NCBI GenBank assembly: GCA_004835665.1
Contig: RBKR01000001.1
Coordinates: forward strand, 372,001 to 436,000
Direction: 5' to 3'
Length of the DNA stretch: 64,000 nt
DNA from: Phoma sp. XZ068
Taxonomy: Eukaryota > Ascomycota > Dothideomycetes > Pleosporales > Didymellaceae
Under the pieces are notes generated by a model. The model did no database searches. It was given only the letters and a program-made list of their open reading frames with translations, and had not been told where the DNA came from. Below, in pieces: positions 32,705 through 44,710 of this stretch (its first letter is position 1; the number at the start of each line of letters is the position of its first letter). A program made the translations under genes and the position numbers.

Positions 32705-35508
32705 ATGGCCTCGTTCAACCATGAACGCGTCGGGCACGCGTTGGACGAGCTGCTGCAGCGCATTGTACCGGACGACCCCAACGACGACGAGGACGCTGCC
32801 GAGCAGCGCCTCCAAGATGCCTACGACTACTCGATGCAGCAGCTGATCGCGGCCGGGGAGCCCACAGCAGTGCCCGACGTCAACCACATTGCCAGCCTGC
32901 TGGAGAGCAAGAGTAGGGCCTCGATGGACCGCATGTGCACCTGCCGCCGACTGACTGCCTTACAGTTGCCGGACCTGCCAACGACACGCACAGGAGCACG
33001 CGGCTGCACAACCTCCTCGGCCGCCTCGAGGACCAGCCGGTCCTGCACGAGAAGTGGCGCATGCTCTACTTCCTCCACGAACTCTCCGACCTGCCGTCCG
33101 CCGACCAGCAGCACGCAGGCTCCTCGTTCGAATCGCGCAGCCGCTCACGTGGTCCCGCCACGCCCTCGAGACACCAGCCTGCGTCGGCCCCAACTTACGA
33201 CAACCCAGCCTTCGGGGAGGCCTTCGCGAAGCAAGGCCTGCCTCAGTATCCAGCACACCAACCCTCGCCCAAAGCGCTGACACGCCCAGCACCGCCCGAG
33301 GACAAGGTCGAGAACCGCAGGGATCGCCGTGCCCAAGAAACAAGCAAAGAGCAAGCGCCGGATGGCGCCCACCCAGAGAAGATCACCATGGGCCCTTCGG
33401 AAACCGACCTTCTGCGCGATCTCCCTTTCACCCTCCAGGGTCTCTCTTCCTCGAAACTCGTGTTTCCGTCCTCGTCTGCACTCAAGCTGCCCGCCAACTT
33501 GCCCGTGCCCATCATCGGACTTCTGCACTCTCTCGCCGAGCCCGCCATCCTGTACAAAGGACTAGCCGAGTTCGTCGAGTCCAGCGAGGGGGACTTGATC
33601 GGCCAGAGCTTCCGCTCAGCCTTGGGCAAAGAGCTGCGTGCTTATCTCGGTCTTGTCGCGACGTTGGAAGGCCAGATACGGAGAGCACTGACACAGTTGG
33701 CCGAGGGGCCTGCTCACCAAGGTGTCAGCAAAGCTGGCGTCACGCTGAAGCGATGTGTCATATGGACGCGTGATGCGACCATGGGCCTGCGTCTCATGAG
33801 CCTGATGGTTGAGCAGTCGAAGAACTTGAAAGGCGGGCAACTCATCTCCCTGATCCATTCCTTCTCACTCAACCATGGCGATCCGTACGTCATGTCCTTC
33901 GCCGAACGTCTTCTCTCCGATGTCACACGACCATTCTATGATATGCTGCGACAATGGGTGTACGACGGCGAGCTGTCAGATCCCTTCGGCGAGTTCTTCG
34001 TATGGGAACAGACTGGTGACGAAATGATGGACGTCAACGGTGATCAGGGCAAAGGAGGGGCAACAAGCGTCTGGGAGGACAAATACAAGCTCAACGATAA
34101 GATGGTACCGACTATAGTTGCCGACGACTTCGCCAGGAGGGTCTTCCTCATCGGCAAAACGCTAAACTTCATACGTTACGGTTGCGGCGATGCGAACTGG
34201 GTAGACACGTACTCGAAGGAAGCATCGAAAGAGCTGCACTACGGCGACACAGCAAACCTCGAACGGTCAATTGGCGATGCGTACAAGACGACAATGGCGC
34301 GCCTCATCGAGCTCATGGGGAATAAGTTCAAGCTCTTCGATCACTTACAGGCGTTGAAATCGTACATGCTGCTTGGTGCTGGCGACTTCATTGCTGTTCT
34401 GATGGAGTCGTTGTCGTCGAATCTGGATCGGCCCGCCAATACCCAATATCGACACACGCTCACAGCGCAGCTCGAGCACGCTGTGCGCAACTCAAACGCG
34501 CAGTACGATACCTCTGATGTGTTGCGCAGGTTGGACTCGCGTATGCTGGAGTTATCACACGGCGAGATCGGATGGGATGTGTTCACGCTTGAATACAAGA
34601 TCGACGCCCCTGTTGATGTCATCGTCACGCCGTACGGCTCGAAGCAGTACCTCAAGGTGTTCAACTTCTTATGGCGCGTCAAGCGTGTTGAATTCGCCCT
34701 CGGCTCAACATGGCGTCGCTGCATGACTGGGGCTCGCGGTGTCCTCGGTACTGTCGACGACAAGTTTGGCAAGGATTGGAAGAAAGCACGCTGCGCCATG
34801 GCAGAGATGGTCCACTTTGTCAACCAGCTGCAACATTACATTCTCTTCGAAGTCATCGAATCATCATGGATCGATCTCCAAAAGGCACTGAACAAACCGG
34901 AGAGCACATTGGACGATATGATTGACGCCCATGCCAAGTACCTAAACAACATCACACGGAAGGGACTGCTAGGGAGTCAGAGCATTGACTTCACTGGTCA
35001 GTTGCACGAGCTGCTCAAGACAATGCTTGCGTACAAGGATGTAGTCGACAGCCTGTATTCATTCTCCGTTGCCGAGTTCACTCGCCGCCAAGAAGCCGCA
35101 GCCAAGATTGAAACACGCACAGCAGCCGGACGATGGGGTCTTTCGGAGAGGGATAGCTCACGCACATCTACACCAGACCCCTTCGCAGCTTCACGCGCTG
35201 CATCGCGACAAGATCCCGAGTCGCCATTTCCGCCCCTGCTCAAGATCGCAGATGGTGGGTCCGGCGAAGACGATGTTCTATCGGCGTTGCGACAGCGGTT
35301 GGCACACCTGGCCGTGGACTTTCAAGCCAGGATTTGCTTACTGCTTGGCGATCTAGTACACTCACCGGACGGAGAGCTGAAGATGCTGGCCGTCAACATC
35401 AACTTCAACGATGTATACAAACCCGAACGGAGACGGAGGAAGAACGAGAAGAAGCGCGAGAAGGAGAAAGAGACGCCTGCCCCCTCAAAGGCCGCTGTTG
35501 CGACTTAG
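32705..35508 (+). CDS. Gamma-tubulin complex component 3 (Spc98/GCP3/Alp6 family)
   Basis: A subunit of about 916 residues of the gamma-tubulin complex that nucleates microtubules at the spindle pole body. Exons 32705-32912 and 32966-35508; the 53-bp intron joins A|TT. The N-terminal about 150 residues resemble the GCP3 head (ALDELLQRIVP, IASLLESK, LHNLLGRLEDQ). A Ser/Pro/Lys-rich linker precedes the GRIP1 domain, which starts with DLLRDLPFTLQGLSS and includes LGLVATLEGQIRRAL and SLMVEQSKNLKGGQLISLIHSF. GRIP2 follows with SYMLLGAGDFIAVLMESLSSNL and the region FLWRVKRVEFALGSTWRR. The short C-terminal tail is strongly Lys/Arg/Glu-rich. I assign GCP3 rather than GCP2 from the N-terminal features and the DLPF-LQG motif. 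Confidence 0.92.
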
Positions 35509-36340
35509 AGACTCCTACGGGCTCCGCGAAGCGACCTACACTCGGAGGAACAGGAAGTTGAGGTGGAAGCTGATATTGCATTCGTTGGAGGTTAGGTAGT
35601 GCAGGAGTTAGGTAGTCCAGCTTGACGATGCAGGGTCATAGGAATTGGGCTCGCCGAATATTATTGATACCCATGAAACGAAGAAGTGTCCACGGTGCAG
35701 CACAGAAGAGAAAACGGACTCTTCATATCAAAGCAGATAGTCTATGGAATTGGGATAATATGATCATGCCACCAGCATAATTATCAATCGGCCGCTAAGC
35801 ATCGCAATTGCAAAATCGCATCACGGACCAAGATGTGCATGGGCGTGGAATTTGAGGCGTAGGGCTGGCTAATCAGGAGCGGGCAAGCATTGGCGATCGC
35901 GCTTGTGGGTCCGGCAAAACAGCCCGAATGACAGGCAATCCTTCCGCGGATGCACCACGGGACTCTCCAGGTGTATTGATCCCTACAGTACGCGAGCGTG
36001 GGTGTAAACGGCCCACAAAAACCTTCCACGGTGCTCACCGAGAACTCACGTCTATAGACATCGTGGAGCAAGCACCGCAGTCCGCGATGCAATCCAATCG
36101 TCGCGGGATTATGGATCGCGGACGCTAAGGCCGGACCAGACGGGCCAGATGCGTGCATCGAACGCCAGGCTTCCAAGCTAGAGCTCTCGATCGTTCGGCC
36201 GGAGATGGCGGGGAAGAGGTAGGTAGGCATTGCTTCCCACTGCGACTGTCTGCAACGCCACGACACCAATCGTCGAGAAGCTATGCGCCGTGCCTCGACC
36301 AGGCGCCTCGAACTGTCTCAGTGCCTCGCCGGACGAGGAA
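35509..36340. other. Intergenic between GCP3 and histidine kinase genes
   Basis: About 830 bp in tandem orientation. A minus-strand open frame at 35784-36269 has no recognised domain and overlaps only the presumed leader of the kinase gene. I treat it as chance. Confidence 0.45.
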
Positions 36341-39300
36341 ATGGCGACTGATGGCGGGACCATGGCCTCCCCAGACCGCGAGCAGCGGTACCACGATGCC
36401 ATGACCAAAGAACAACAGCTGCAAATGTGCGCCGTCCGCACGCTGTCGGGCTTCAAGCGCGAGACCCTGCACGCCGGCCTTGCCAACTCGACCATCCTGA
36501 GCTACCTCGACCGCGATGAACGCCCTTCCTTCGCCATGCACGCGGGGTCCACCCTCCACGCCGACGGTCCTCTCGAACTCATATACAGCAACCCGGCGCT
36601 GAAGAACGCCGCAAGCCTGCTGGCCACCGTTACGGGGCAGCACATGAAAGGGGGCCTGTTTGTAGAAAGCGCCGCGCTGCACAGTGCCTTCCGGAACTGG
36701 CTGCTAGATGTGGTGGATGAGTGCGATTCGTCGCGACGCGGCAATGCATATTTCTACGAGGGCTACCTGTGGACAGCCGTCAACGTAGAGCACTACAAGG
36801 TTGTCAGCGGCGTGGCGGCGTGGATGCTGTGGTCTGATCCAAGCAACGCGAAGCTACGCCCAACTTTGCATTCCAAAGAGAGCGGAGCACCGAAGCATCT
36901 ACCGATCCCACTCCACCTACCCATGAAGCGCCCGCTCGTACAGGGCCATGATGTCAATTCGGGGCTGCAAGAGGGTCCAATGGAGAGTCCGTGTCCGGAG
37001 CGCAGCCAATACGGACCGTTCGACTACACCTTCGATCCGTCGCCAGTTCCTACCCTGACCGAACATATCAGATACTTTCGTGAAACAGCCTGGTCGCAAA
37101 CGCCACTTGGAGACATGGCAACATGGCCACCCGAGATGCGGTGTGTCGTGAACATGACGCTCAACGACAGCTATCCCGCAGTACTCTTCTGGGGCGAGGA
37201 AGCCATCATGATTTACAATGAAGCCTATGTCCAGCTCCTTGGACTTCTTCATCCCTGTATGGGAAAGAGTGCTCGCACCCACGCAGCCAACCACTGGCCT
37301 TCCATCGCTCCTCTTATTGAACACATCAACGCAACAGGGGCTTCGTTACGGGAGCACGATGTGCCCATGTTCATCGACAGACATGGTTTCCTCGAGGAAA
37401 CGTATTGGTCATTTCAATTCACGCCTGTCTTGGACAGAGAAGGCCACATCACCAGCTATTACCACCACCTCTTCGAGACCACTAAACACCACCTTCTCCA
37501 GCGTCGAGTAGCTAGTTTAGTGGAGCTAGGCAGTCTGACCGCCAATGCCCGCACTTTCCAGTCGTTTTGGGAAATCACCCTACAGGCGCTTACACTGAAC
37601 AGCAAAGACGTTCCATTCGCACTGTTATATTCGGCAGAGCACCAGTACGGCTCAGAGTTCAGCTCTATCTCTTCGCCGGGTACCTGCACAGGTATAAACA
37701 TAGGAACTTGTATTCTCAAAGGCTCCATAGGCGTTGAGAGCGGCCATCCTCTTGCACCACCCACGATTGATGTTCAGGACAATTCCTATGTATTTCATTC
37801 GTACCTTCTTGAAGCCGTCAAACTTGGAAAGTCGACCATTGTTGATCTTGCCGACCTGAACCTACCTGATTCTGTATTCTCCAATGTCAACTGGAAAGGG
37901 TACGGCGAGCCGTGTCGTGTCATGGTCATCTGTCCTATCATGCCTACGACCTGCGATAACGCACAGGTCGAAGGCTTTGTGATCCTCGGTGTCAACCCTA
38001 GGAGGCCTTTCGATGATAACTATCAGAAGTTTGTACACGTCATGTTACGCATGCTTGCTACGAGTTTGGCTAGTGTTGCGCTGTTCGACGCCGAGGTCAG
38101 GCAGAAAGAGAAGGCTATCGAGAATGCGGCCAATCTACAGCAGCAGCTGCTTAATGAGATTGAGGCGAAGGAGAAGAAGTTTCAAAGCTTTGCAGAGAGA
38201 AGTGACGTCGCTATCTTCATCATGGACGCCATGGGCAAGTATACGTACAGGAACAGACGATGGTGAGTCAAAGACTTGGAATCATTGCCTGGATTTAGAC
38301 TGACCTCACAACAGGTACGAAATGTTCGAGGTGGCAGCGGATGTCGAAGACGCAATGGAAGCTTGGCTGAGTCTCGTCTTTCCGGAAGACATAGCCAAAT
38401 GCGAAGGCGTATTTGGCAAGTTAGTCATGGAGAAGATACCTGTTATCTTCGAGCTCAAAACTAGGATGCTATGGTCACCACCACCCGAGCTCGACCAACC
38501 AGAATGTCGAGGTACAGAGCACCACAAATGGATACTCTGCTCTGCCTATCCTGAGCTGGGGCCGAATGACGAGCTACTTGAGATTGTCGGTAGCGTGACC
38601 GACATTTCAAAGCAAAAGTGGGCCGAGGGCATTCAGAAGATACGCACCGACAGTGCGCTGGAGAGCAAGAAGCACTTGGAGCACTTCATCGACACGACTT
38701 CGCACGAGATGCGAAACCCTCTATCTGCAATCATGCAGTGTGCTGATGGTATCCTCTCGTCCTACTCCTTCAGCGATGGCGACCCACCAAGCCCAACAAC
38801 ATACTTTGAACTTCTTGACCAGACGCTAGATTCAGCACAGACAATCGCTCAGTGTGCACAACACATGCGACATATCGTCGATGACATACTAACCATCTCC
38901 AAGCTCGACTCCGGCCTGCTTGTCATCACGCCTGTAGACGCTCAGCCCGAAAGCGTAGTGAAGCATGTTGTTAAGATGTTTGATTCGGAGGCCAAGGCTG
39001 CAGGCGTTGATTTGTTCATCGTGATAGACCAGTCTTATCGCGCCCTCGGCATTAATTGGGTCTCCTTGGATCCGACCCGAGTTCTACAGATCCTGATCAA
39101 CCTCCTCACCAACGCAATCAAGTTCACACGCTTGGAAAGCGAAACACGTCACATCACAATTACCCTCGCCGCGAGCGCAACGGAGCCTATGTCTACTCCT
39201 GGAGGTGTTCAGTTTATTGAGACCAAACTTGTTGGAGACAACCATCATTTAGAACTGGATTGGAAGAAAGGCGACACTCAATTCATCCAGTTCTCAGTCA

Positions 39301-40349
39301 GTGACACTGGTCGCGGGTTAACGCAGGAACAGACGACCTCGCTTTTCCAACGCTTTTCTCAGGCTTCGCCTCGCACACACGTTCACTACGGAGGCTCCGG
39401 GCTTGGCTTGTTCATCTCTCGACGACTGACCGAGCTCCAGGGTGGCTCCATCGGTCTTACAAGCGAGTACAAGAAAGGAAGCACGTTTTCCTTCTACATC
39501 AAAGCCCGACGCGTCAGATCTGCCATGGTACGCAAAGGCAGCATGCCTGACGCGTTCCCTGAAGACATCAGACACCGAAGTAAGAAGCCGTCACTCACTC
39601 TACCCCGCGACCACCCTAGGCCACCAGTCCTCCCGGAGGATGCTCAAGATGACAGCCAATCTTGGCGCCACCCAGCCCCGGATCCCAATCCCATGCCCCA
39701 TTCACCACCGGCGACCGAAACGTTTTCAGCGGTATCACGTTCAGCTACAGCCCCCGTCGCTGCTACCGAAGCCTTGGGACTGCCTCCGCCCCTTGACTTC
39801 GCCGAACTAAAGCGCACAAAGAGTATTCCCGAAACATTACACGTCCTTGTCGTAGAAGACAATCTCGTAAACCAGAAGGTGTTGGCCAAGCAACTCCGCA
39901 ACCTAGGCTGTATCGTCAGCGTCGCGAACCACGGACGAGAATCACTCGATTTCTTACCGAGGACCACGCGGTGGAATCACAATGCGTACGCCGCATGCAC
40001 TGAGATGCGACGCCCCTCAGTCCCAATCCCCTCTCCTGGTGACGCCGTATCATCACTTCATGTGCCCGATAGGGTTGATACACCCATCGAATTGTCCCTG
40101 ATCCTGATGGACTGGGAGATGCCGATCATGAACGGACTCACAGCTGTCGCCAAGATCAGAGAGTTGGAGAAGAACGGCTTGCTGAATGGACGTGTGCCGG
40201 TGATTGGCGTGACGGCAAATGTCAGACAACAGCAGATTGAGACGGCAATGGAGGCCGGTATGGATGATGTTGTGGGGAAGCCGTTTAGAGTTGCGGAGCT
40301 GTTGGCGAGAATGAGGGGGATTGTTAAAGGGATTGGGGAGATGGGGTGA
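36341..40349 (+). CDS. Hybrid histidine kinase with PAS domain and receiver
   Basis: A two-component sensor of about 1318 residues. Exons 36341-38262 and 38315-40349; the intron joins TG|G inside a PAS-like region. The first in-frame ATG is 36341; another is at 36362. Domains: a long N-terminal sensory region with PAS-like and GAF-like parts (for example GEEAIMIYNEAYVQLLG near residue 290), a PAS domain at about 620-735, HisKA with His771 (TTSHEMRNPLSA), HATPase with N box NLLTNAIKFT near 905, DTGRG near 969 and GGSGLGLFISRRL near 1000, and a receiver at about 1160-1310 with Asp1240 (LILMDWEMPIMNG) and VIGVTANV. No membrane segments are seen, so it is probably cytosolic. It should signal through Ypd1-type phosphotransfer to Ssk1/Skn7. 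The input stimulus is unknown. Confidence 0.93.
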
Positions 40350-41141
40350 GGTGCTGATGCGGGTGCTGGTGTGATTGTTATAACATCACCAGCCTGTATC
40401 TTGTACAACATGACTCCGGCAGCTTGAGCAGCCTCAGCACGACCCTTTGTCGTTACGTTGGCATCGGATCATCACGCTCTCAGCACAGAGCGCTCTGTCG
40501 TAATCATCAATGACCTATCAGCGAGGGCTGGAGCCACAAATGTATGTCTTGCATGCATTGCCCTCACCGGCCTATGGGGAATTGGGGCACGAAGAAGGAA
40601 ATCCAGATTCCAAGTCCCCGAAGAGACGCAGACAGAGTCTGTAGGAAGCCCTTTGGCAGGAAGTACACCTTGGTTTGGAGGCATAGATATGATCAAGCCA
40701 TTAAACATATTTTGGTCAGTAGGTTAAATATTAGGGTTCTGGGCCAAGAACCCAAAGTTGTTTCAAACGCACCAATGACTGTCGCTATCCTAGGCTTATC
40801 ACACCTGATTAGGTAGGTTGTATATGAAGCTGCCAAGTACCCGACTTGGCTCCCCGCACTCCTTCCGTCCTTAAGCACCAACAAGGCTAGGATTCTCCGG
40901 ACCGTCCCTCGCTCAGATGATTTCGGCAGCGATCAATGTAATTCTTCCACTTCGGACAATTCTTGAACCGAATTGATGGCGACTAACCATTCCAGCCATG
41001 TCGATTCGAAGTGGCAAGGGGCCGGGTCATGTACCTAATGTGAAAGTTGGTACCTGGCTAATATAAAAAGGATTGTACACAATGTTAATAGCTCGCTATC
41101 TTCGCAGTATCAACTTTTACCGTTGATCTCAAGCCCGCAAG
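40350..41141. other. Intergenic, promoter of GH105 gene
   Basis: About 790 bp with AT-richer sequence at about 40690-40830. A TATA-like element lies close to the GH105 start and is listed separately. No gene. Confidence 0.5.
41062..41069 (+). promoter_or_regulatory. TATA box of GH105 gene
   Basis: TATAAAAA starts 80 bases before the GH105 ATG, a normal distance for a regulated fungal promoter. Strong TATA boxes are more usual in inducible than in housekeeping genes. Confidence 0.6.
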
Positions 41142-42339
41142 ATGAAATACACCCTTCTCTGCGCGACCGGTGCAACAGCAGCCACAGTCGCCAACCCAGC
41201 GTACCTAAGCTGGGCCGCAGACTCGCAAATCCGTCACGGCGTCAGAAAGACATTCGGCTACACGCAAGCAACTCTATACGAAGGCTTCGAAGCCGCCATC
41301 GCCCTGACAAAAAACCAAACGCTCGTCGACTGGTACAGAGGCCAGATTGACGATGTCATCGTAAAACCCGACGGCACCATCGCCAACTGGAACTACACCC
41401 ACTACTCCCTCGACGACTACCGCATCGGCAACAATCTCCTCTGGTGGTACGACCGCACCGGTCTCGCAAAATACAAAGACGCTGCCCAAATCATCCGCGA
41501 GCAACTCAACCGGCACCCGCAAAACAAAGAAGCCGGGTTCTGGCACCGCAGCCCAATCTACAAGGACCAGATGTGGCTTGATGGAATTTTCATGGCTGAT
41601 ACCTTTTACGCGACGTGGACGAAGAAATTCGACAACGCGAATACCACCGCCTGGAACCATATCGTCACGCAATTCGATAATATCGAGAAGTACACGCGCA
41701 ACACGACGACGGGGCTAATGGTCCACGGCTACGACGAGAGCAAGAGCAAGGTCTGGGCTAATCCCGTTACGGGCGCGGCGCCGAACGTGTGGAGCAGGGC
41801 TGTGGGATGGTACTTTATGAGCCTGCTGGAGGTGATTCCCCTGCTGCCTGCGAGTCATCCCGGGAAAGCGAAGCTGACGACGTATTTCACGACGCTTGCG
41901 GCGGCGCTGAAGAAGGCGCAGGATAAGGAGGGCGGGTGGTGGTTGATTATGAATGAGCCGTATCCTGGGATGAAGGGGAATTACATTGAGAGTTCTGCGT
42001 CGGCGATGTTTACGTATGGGTTGTTGAAGGGGATTAAGGATGGGTATTTGAAGGAAAGTGATTATCTTACGAGCGCGAAGAAGGGGTATGATTTGTTGAC
42101 GAAGAAGTTTGTTCAGAAGAAGGCGGATGGGACGTTCGATTGGCTTGGTACGGTTGAGGTTGGGTCGCTGAACAGCAATGGCACGTACGAGGTAAGTCAA
42201 ACTGGAGTGGCGAGGGCTTTACAATTTCGGTGACTGACTTGTGCTACAGTACTACATTGGTGTACCGCTTGCTGTGAACGACTTCAAAGGTGTTGGTCCA
42301 TTCATGTTGGCGAGTTACGAGATCGAGACGTGGAAGTAG
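41142..42339 (+). CDS. Unsaturated rhamnogalacturonyl hydrolase (GH105/GH88-like, YteR family)
   Basis: About 379 residues. Exons 41142-42191 and 42250-42339; the 58-bp intron is at GAG|TAC. The protein has the alpha/alpha-barrel pattern of GH105. The catalytic Asp can be placed at residue 147 in QMWLDGIFMA, matching Asp143 of Bacillus YteR, and NVWSRAVGWYFMSLLEVIPLLP and GNYIESSASAMFTYGLLKGI are family motifs. The enzyme removes unsaturated galacturonic acid from rhamnogalacturonan fragments left by pectin lyases. The first about 16 residues are moderately hydrophobic (MKYTLLCATGATAATVA) and may act as a weak signal peptide; many fungal relatives are intracellular, so location is open. The final 29 residues come from exon 2. 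Confidence 0.88.
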
Positions 42340-42501
42340 ATGTCTTCGTCTAGATTCGAGCTTTCTCTAGAGACTGCCATGCTCACCGTTACTCAGGTCC
42401 CGATGTTGAGATAGCGATTAGACAATAAAACATAATCAGGCATATCGTCAAACTTAACTCTGTGCAGGTTGCGACCCAGATTAATATGCTTTACGTCGTA
42501 C
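42340..42501. other. Short convergent intergenic region
   Basis: 162 bp between the stops of the GH105 and amidohydrolase genes, holding both 3' ends. Nothing else seen. Confidence 0.5.
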
Positions 42502-43767
42502 TCAGCCGGCCATCGCGTCCTCATATACACTACACAGACTCCCCTCCCGCCAAACTCCCTTGATGTTCAACGTATCATCAATATTCTCCAGCGGGTTTCC
42601 CTCAACAAGCAACAAATCCGCATTCCGCCCATCCTCCAACTTTCCTCTATCCCCAAACCCAAACCTCTCTGCAGTCAAACTAGTAGCCGAGCGCAATGCC
42701 TCAGCAGGCGTCATGCCAACCTCGTTCACAAATAGACTTAATTCATGATGCATGGACAACCCAAACGCAGTACCTTTTGCCGGGCCAGCCGAGTCGGAGC
42801 CGCACAGGATGTCGATGCCAGCCTCACGGAGCGCCTTCACCGAATCGTACGCGTGTGAGACTTTGCCGTGTTCAGCGCCAAAAGCCATGCACGCACACAT
42901 GTTGCCGCGCCTGTCTGCGCTGAGCAAATGCTGCACGCGCGGATCGTGTGCAAATCTGTGTTGCTGGTCTTGTCCCTCGGTGGTCAGGCTGCCGATTGCA
43001 GCGAGTGTGGGATTGCACCACGCGTTGTTCTTCTTGTATGCATCAACCAGCTCCTCCGTTGGCGCCTTGTCGCAGAATATGTGGGTGAGTCCGTTGACGC
43101 CTGCATGCAATACGTCCAGTGTGTCCTGGAGAGATAGGGCGTGTGCGACGGTGAGATAGCCGCGTTTCTTCGATTCTTCGACGATGGAGTGTTGGAGCTC
43201 TAGGGAGGGGTAGGACAGCTTCGTACCCATTGTCGTGCCAGACTCGTGCATCAGCTTGATGTAATCCGGCTTCATCTCCTTGGTCGTCCACTCCAGGTAC
43301 TCTACCACGCTGCTCCTGTCAGTCAGCTTCGGCCATTTTGCTATCTCAGCTGCCGTCTCGGGGCTCTTGTCGTGCGCCAGTATGACCGGGATTGGCCAGC
43401 CGTTCTCGATGGTTGCTGCTTGGCCGCAGGTCTTGTAAGACGCTGTATCTGGTTGCTTAGTCTGCTCGCGGAGTTTGAGCACATTGGGCAGCTCGTTGTG
43501 CATTTCGCATACAGTTGTTACACCGAAGCGGAGGGATTGCGGAAGTGCCTCAGGATCGCCCCTGTCGGCGTGGATATGGCAGTCGATGAGGCCAGGGAGA
43601 ACAGTATGATTGGGCCTAGAGTACGTTTTGATGGAGGCTTCCAATTTCGGTATGTTGGAGGCTGGTCCAACTGATGTAATCTTTCCATTATCAACTAGTA
43701 CATAGCCTTGGTCGATAGTGGACTCGCCGGTGAAGACACGGACATCTCGAAGTATGAAGGGAGTCAT
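42502..43767 (-). CDS. Metal-dependent amidohydrolase, ochratoxinase/imidazolonepropionase-like
   Basis: A single-exon protein of 421 residues. It has the full metal-site set of the amidohydrolase superfamily: His64 and His66 in DCHIHADRG, a lysine at 171 (DYIKLMHESG) in the position of the carboxylated bridging Lys, His209 (TVAHALS), His229 (GLTHIFCD) and Asp325 (LCGSDSAG). The N-terminal beta-sandwich (FILRDVRVFTGE) and the C-terminal ADLLLVEGNPLENI are also typical. Within the superfamily it resembles the fungal group that includes the Aspergillus niger ochratoxin amidase and Xaa-Pro/Arg dipeptidase-like enzymes. Unlike the secreted enzyme it shows no signal peptide, so it is probably cytosolic. 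The true substrate, a peptide or amide, is not known. A TATA-like element precedes the gene. Confidence 0.85.
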   Translation of the reverse strand: MTPFILRDVRVFTGESTIDQGYVLVDNGKITSVGPASNIPKLEASIKTYSRPNHTVLPGLIDCHIHADRGDPEALPQSLRFGVTTVCEMHNELPNVLKLREQTKQPDTASYKTCGQAATIENGWPIPVILAHDKSPETAAEIAKWPKLTDRSSVVEYLEWTTKEMKPDYIKLMHESGTTMGTKLSYPSLELQHSIVEESKKRGYLTVAHALSLQDTLDVLHAGVNGLTHIFCDKAPTEELVDAYKKNNAWCNPTLAAIGSLTTEGQDQQHRFAHDPRVQHLLSADRRGNMCACMAFGAEHGKVSHAYDSVKALREAGIDILCGSDSAGPAKGTAFGLSMHHELSLFVNEVGMTPAEALRSATSLTAERFGFGDRGKLEDGRNADLLLVEGNPLENIDDTLNIKGVWREGSLCSVYEDAMAG

Positions 43768-44710
43768 TTTTGTTTGGCGATGTTCAAAATGAAGAAACGC
43801 CAGAGCGAGACGGAGGGGGGTCCGGTTGGTGGTATATAAGTGTAGTCAGCAACTCGGCGGTCAACACACATCAGCTGTGCCTCCAGAAAGAGAAGGGGAG
43901 AGTCGGTGAGATTGGGTTACAAAGCTGAGGAGGCGTGAGACAGCTGGGAGGATACACCCGCGTATATTATAAGCTCGCGGTGATTGCGGAATCGCTCAAT
44001 ATCCTAGTGTGTTCCGGAATGCAGGCGTACAGTACATGCTGGAGATGTTCGGCCGGCGGTTGGAGAGCCGAAACCCGACAATGCGAATCTGCGAGACACC
44101 GGTAGCACATGCATATTTTTTTCGTGAGCTTAAAGAACATTCGAAGTGCTTCTGTATTTGATTAATGAAGTGGCTACTCAATACGTTTTCCACCTGCCTG
44201 GATCTATGACTGATCTGGGCGAGAAATCACAGGTTGATCTATTCTGCTACCATAACAGTGGCGGACTGTTTAAGCCTAAATGGTTGTCTGATCCGAAGAC
44301 ATGGTTAGGTGGGCGTTAGAATGTAGAGAATAGGCTTTGGTATTCATGTTCTAGTAGAATCAACTTCTTTAAGGGCAAATATCGTTGACAGATGCAACTG
44401 GCGTCAGTAGCTGAATACTTCCAGACTGAGATTTCGCAACATAATAGTGCACACTAATAAGATTATAACCCTCTGGAAGAGCTACCAGTAGCCAGAAATT
44501 AAGATAAATTAGGCTGAGGGATTGTGCATTGTTCTCTTTATGAAGTTAATGTCTGCTATGTAGTATTGACTTTCAACATATTTCCCACCGAACAGCCCCA
44601 GAAGTCGCGAGTATGGTCACTGCTTTCGCAAATTTGATGATAAACTGCCCATGAAACCCCACCAAGGAAGGCAATATTCGAAGGGTTCTTCATTTCTCTC
44701 CGTACGTAAG
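43768..44710. other. Intergenic with TA-rich part
   Basis: Promoter side of the amidohydrolase gene and 3' flank of the P450 gene. The stretch from about 44280 to 44620 is AT-richer than its surroundings and could be a decayed repeat. No gene. Confidence 0.5.
43833..43838 (-). promoter_or_regulatory. TATA-like element of amidohydrolase gene
   Basis: TATATA lies about 66 bases upstream of the amidohydrolase ATG on the minus strand, within the context CTTATATACC. Position fits a core promoter. Confidence 0.5.

Noticed and set aside
35784..36269. 161-codon minus-strand open frame before the histidine kinase gene
   Set aside because: No domain, no homologue that I can recall, and composition resembling non-coding sequence.
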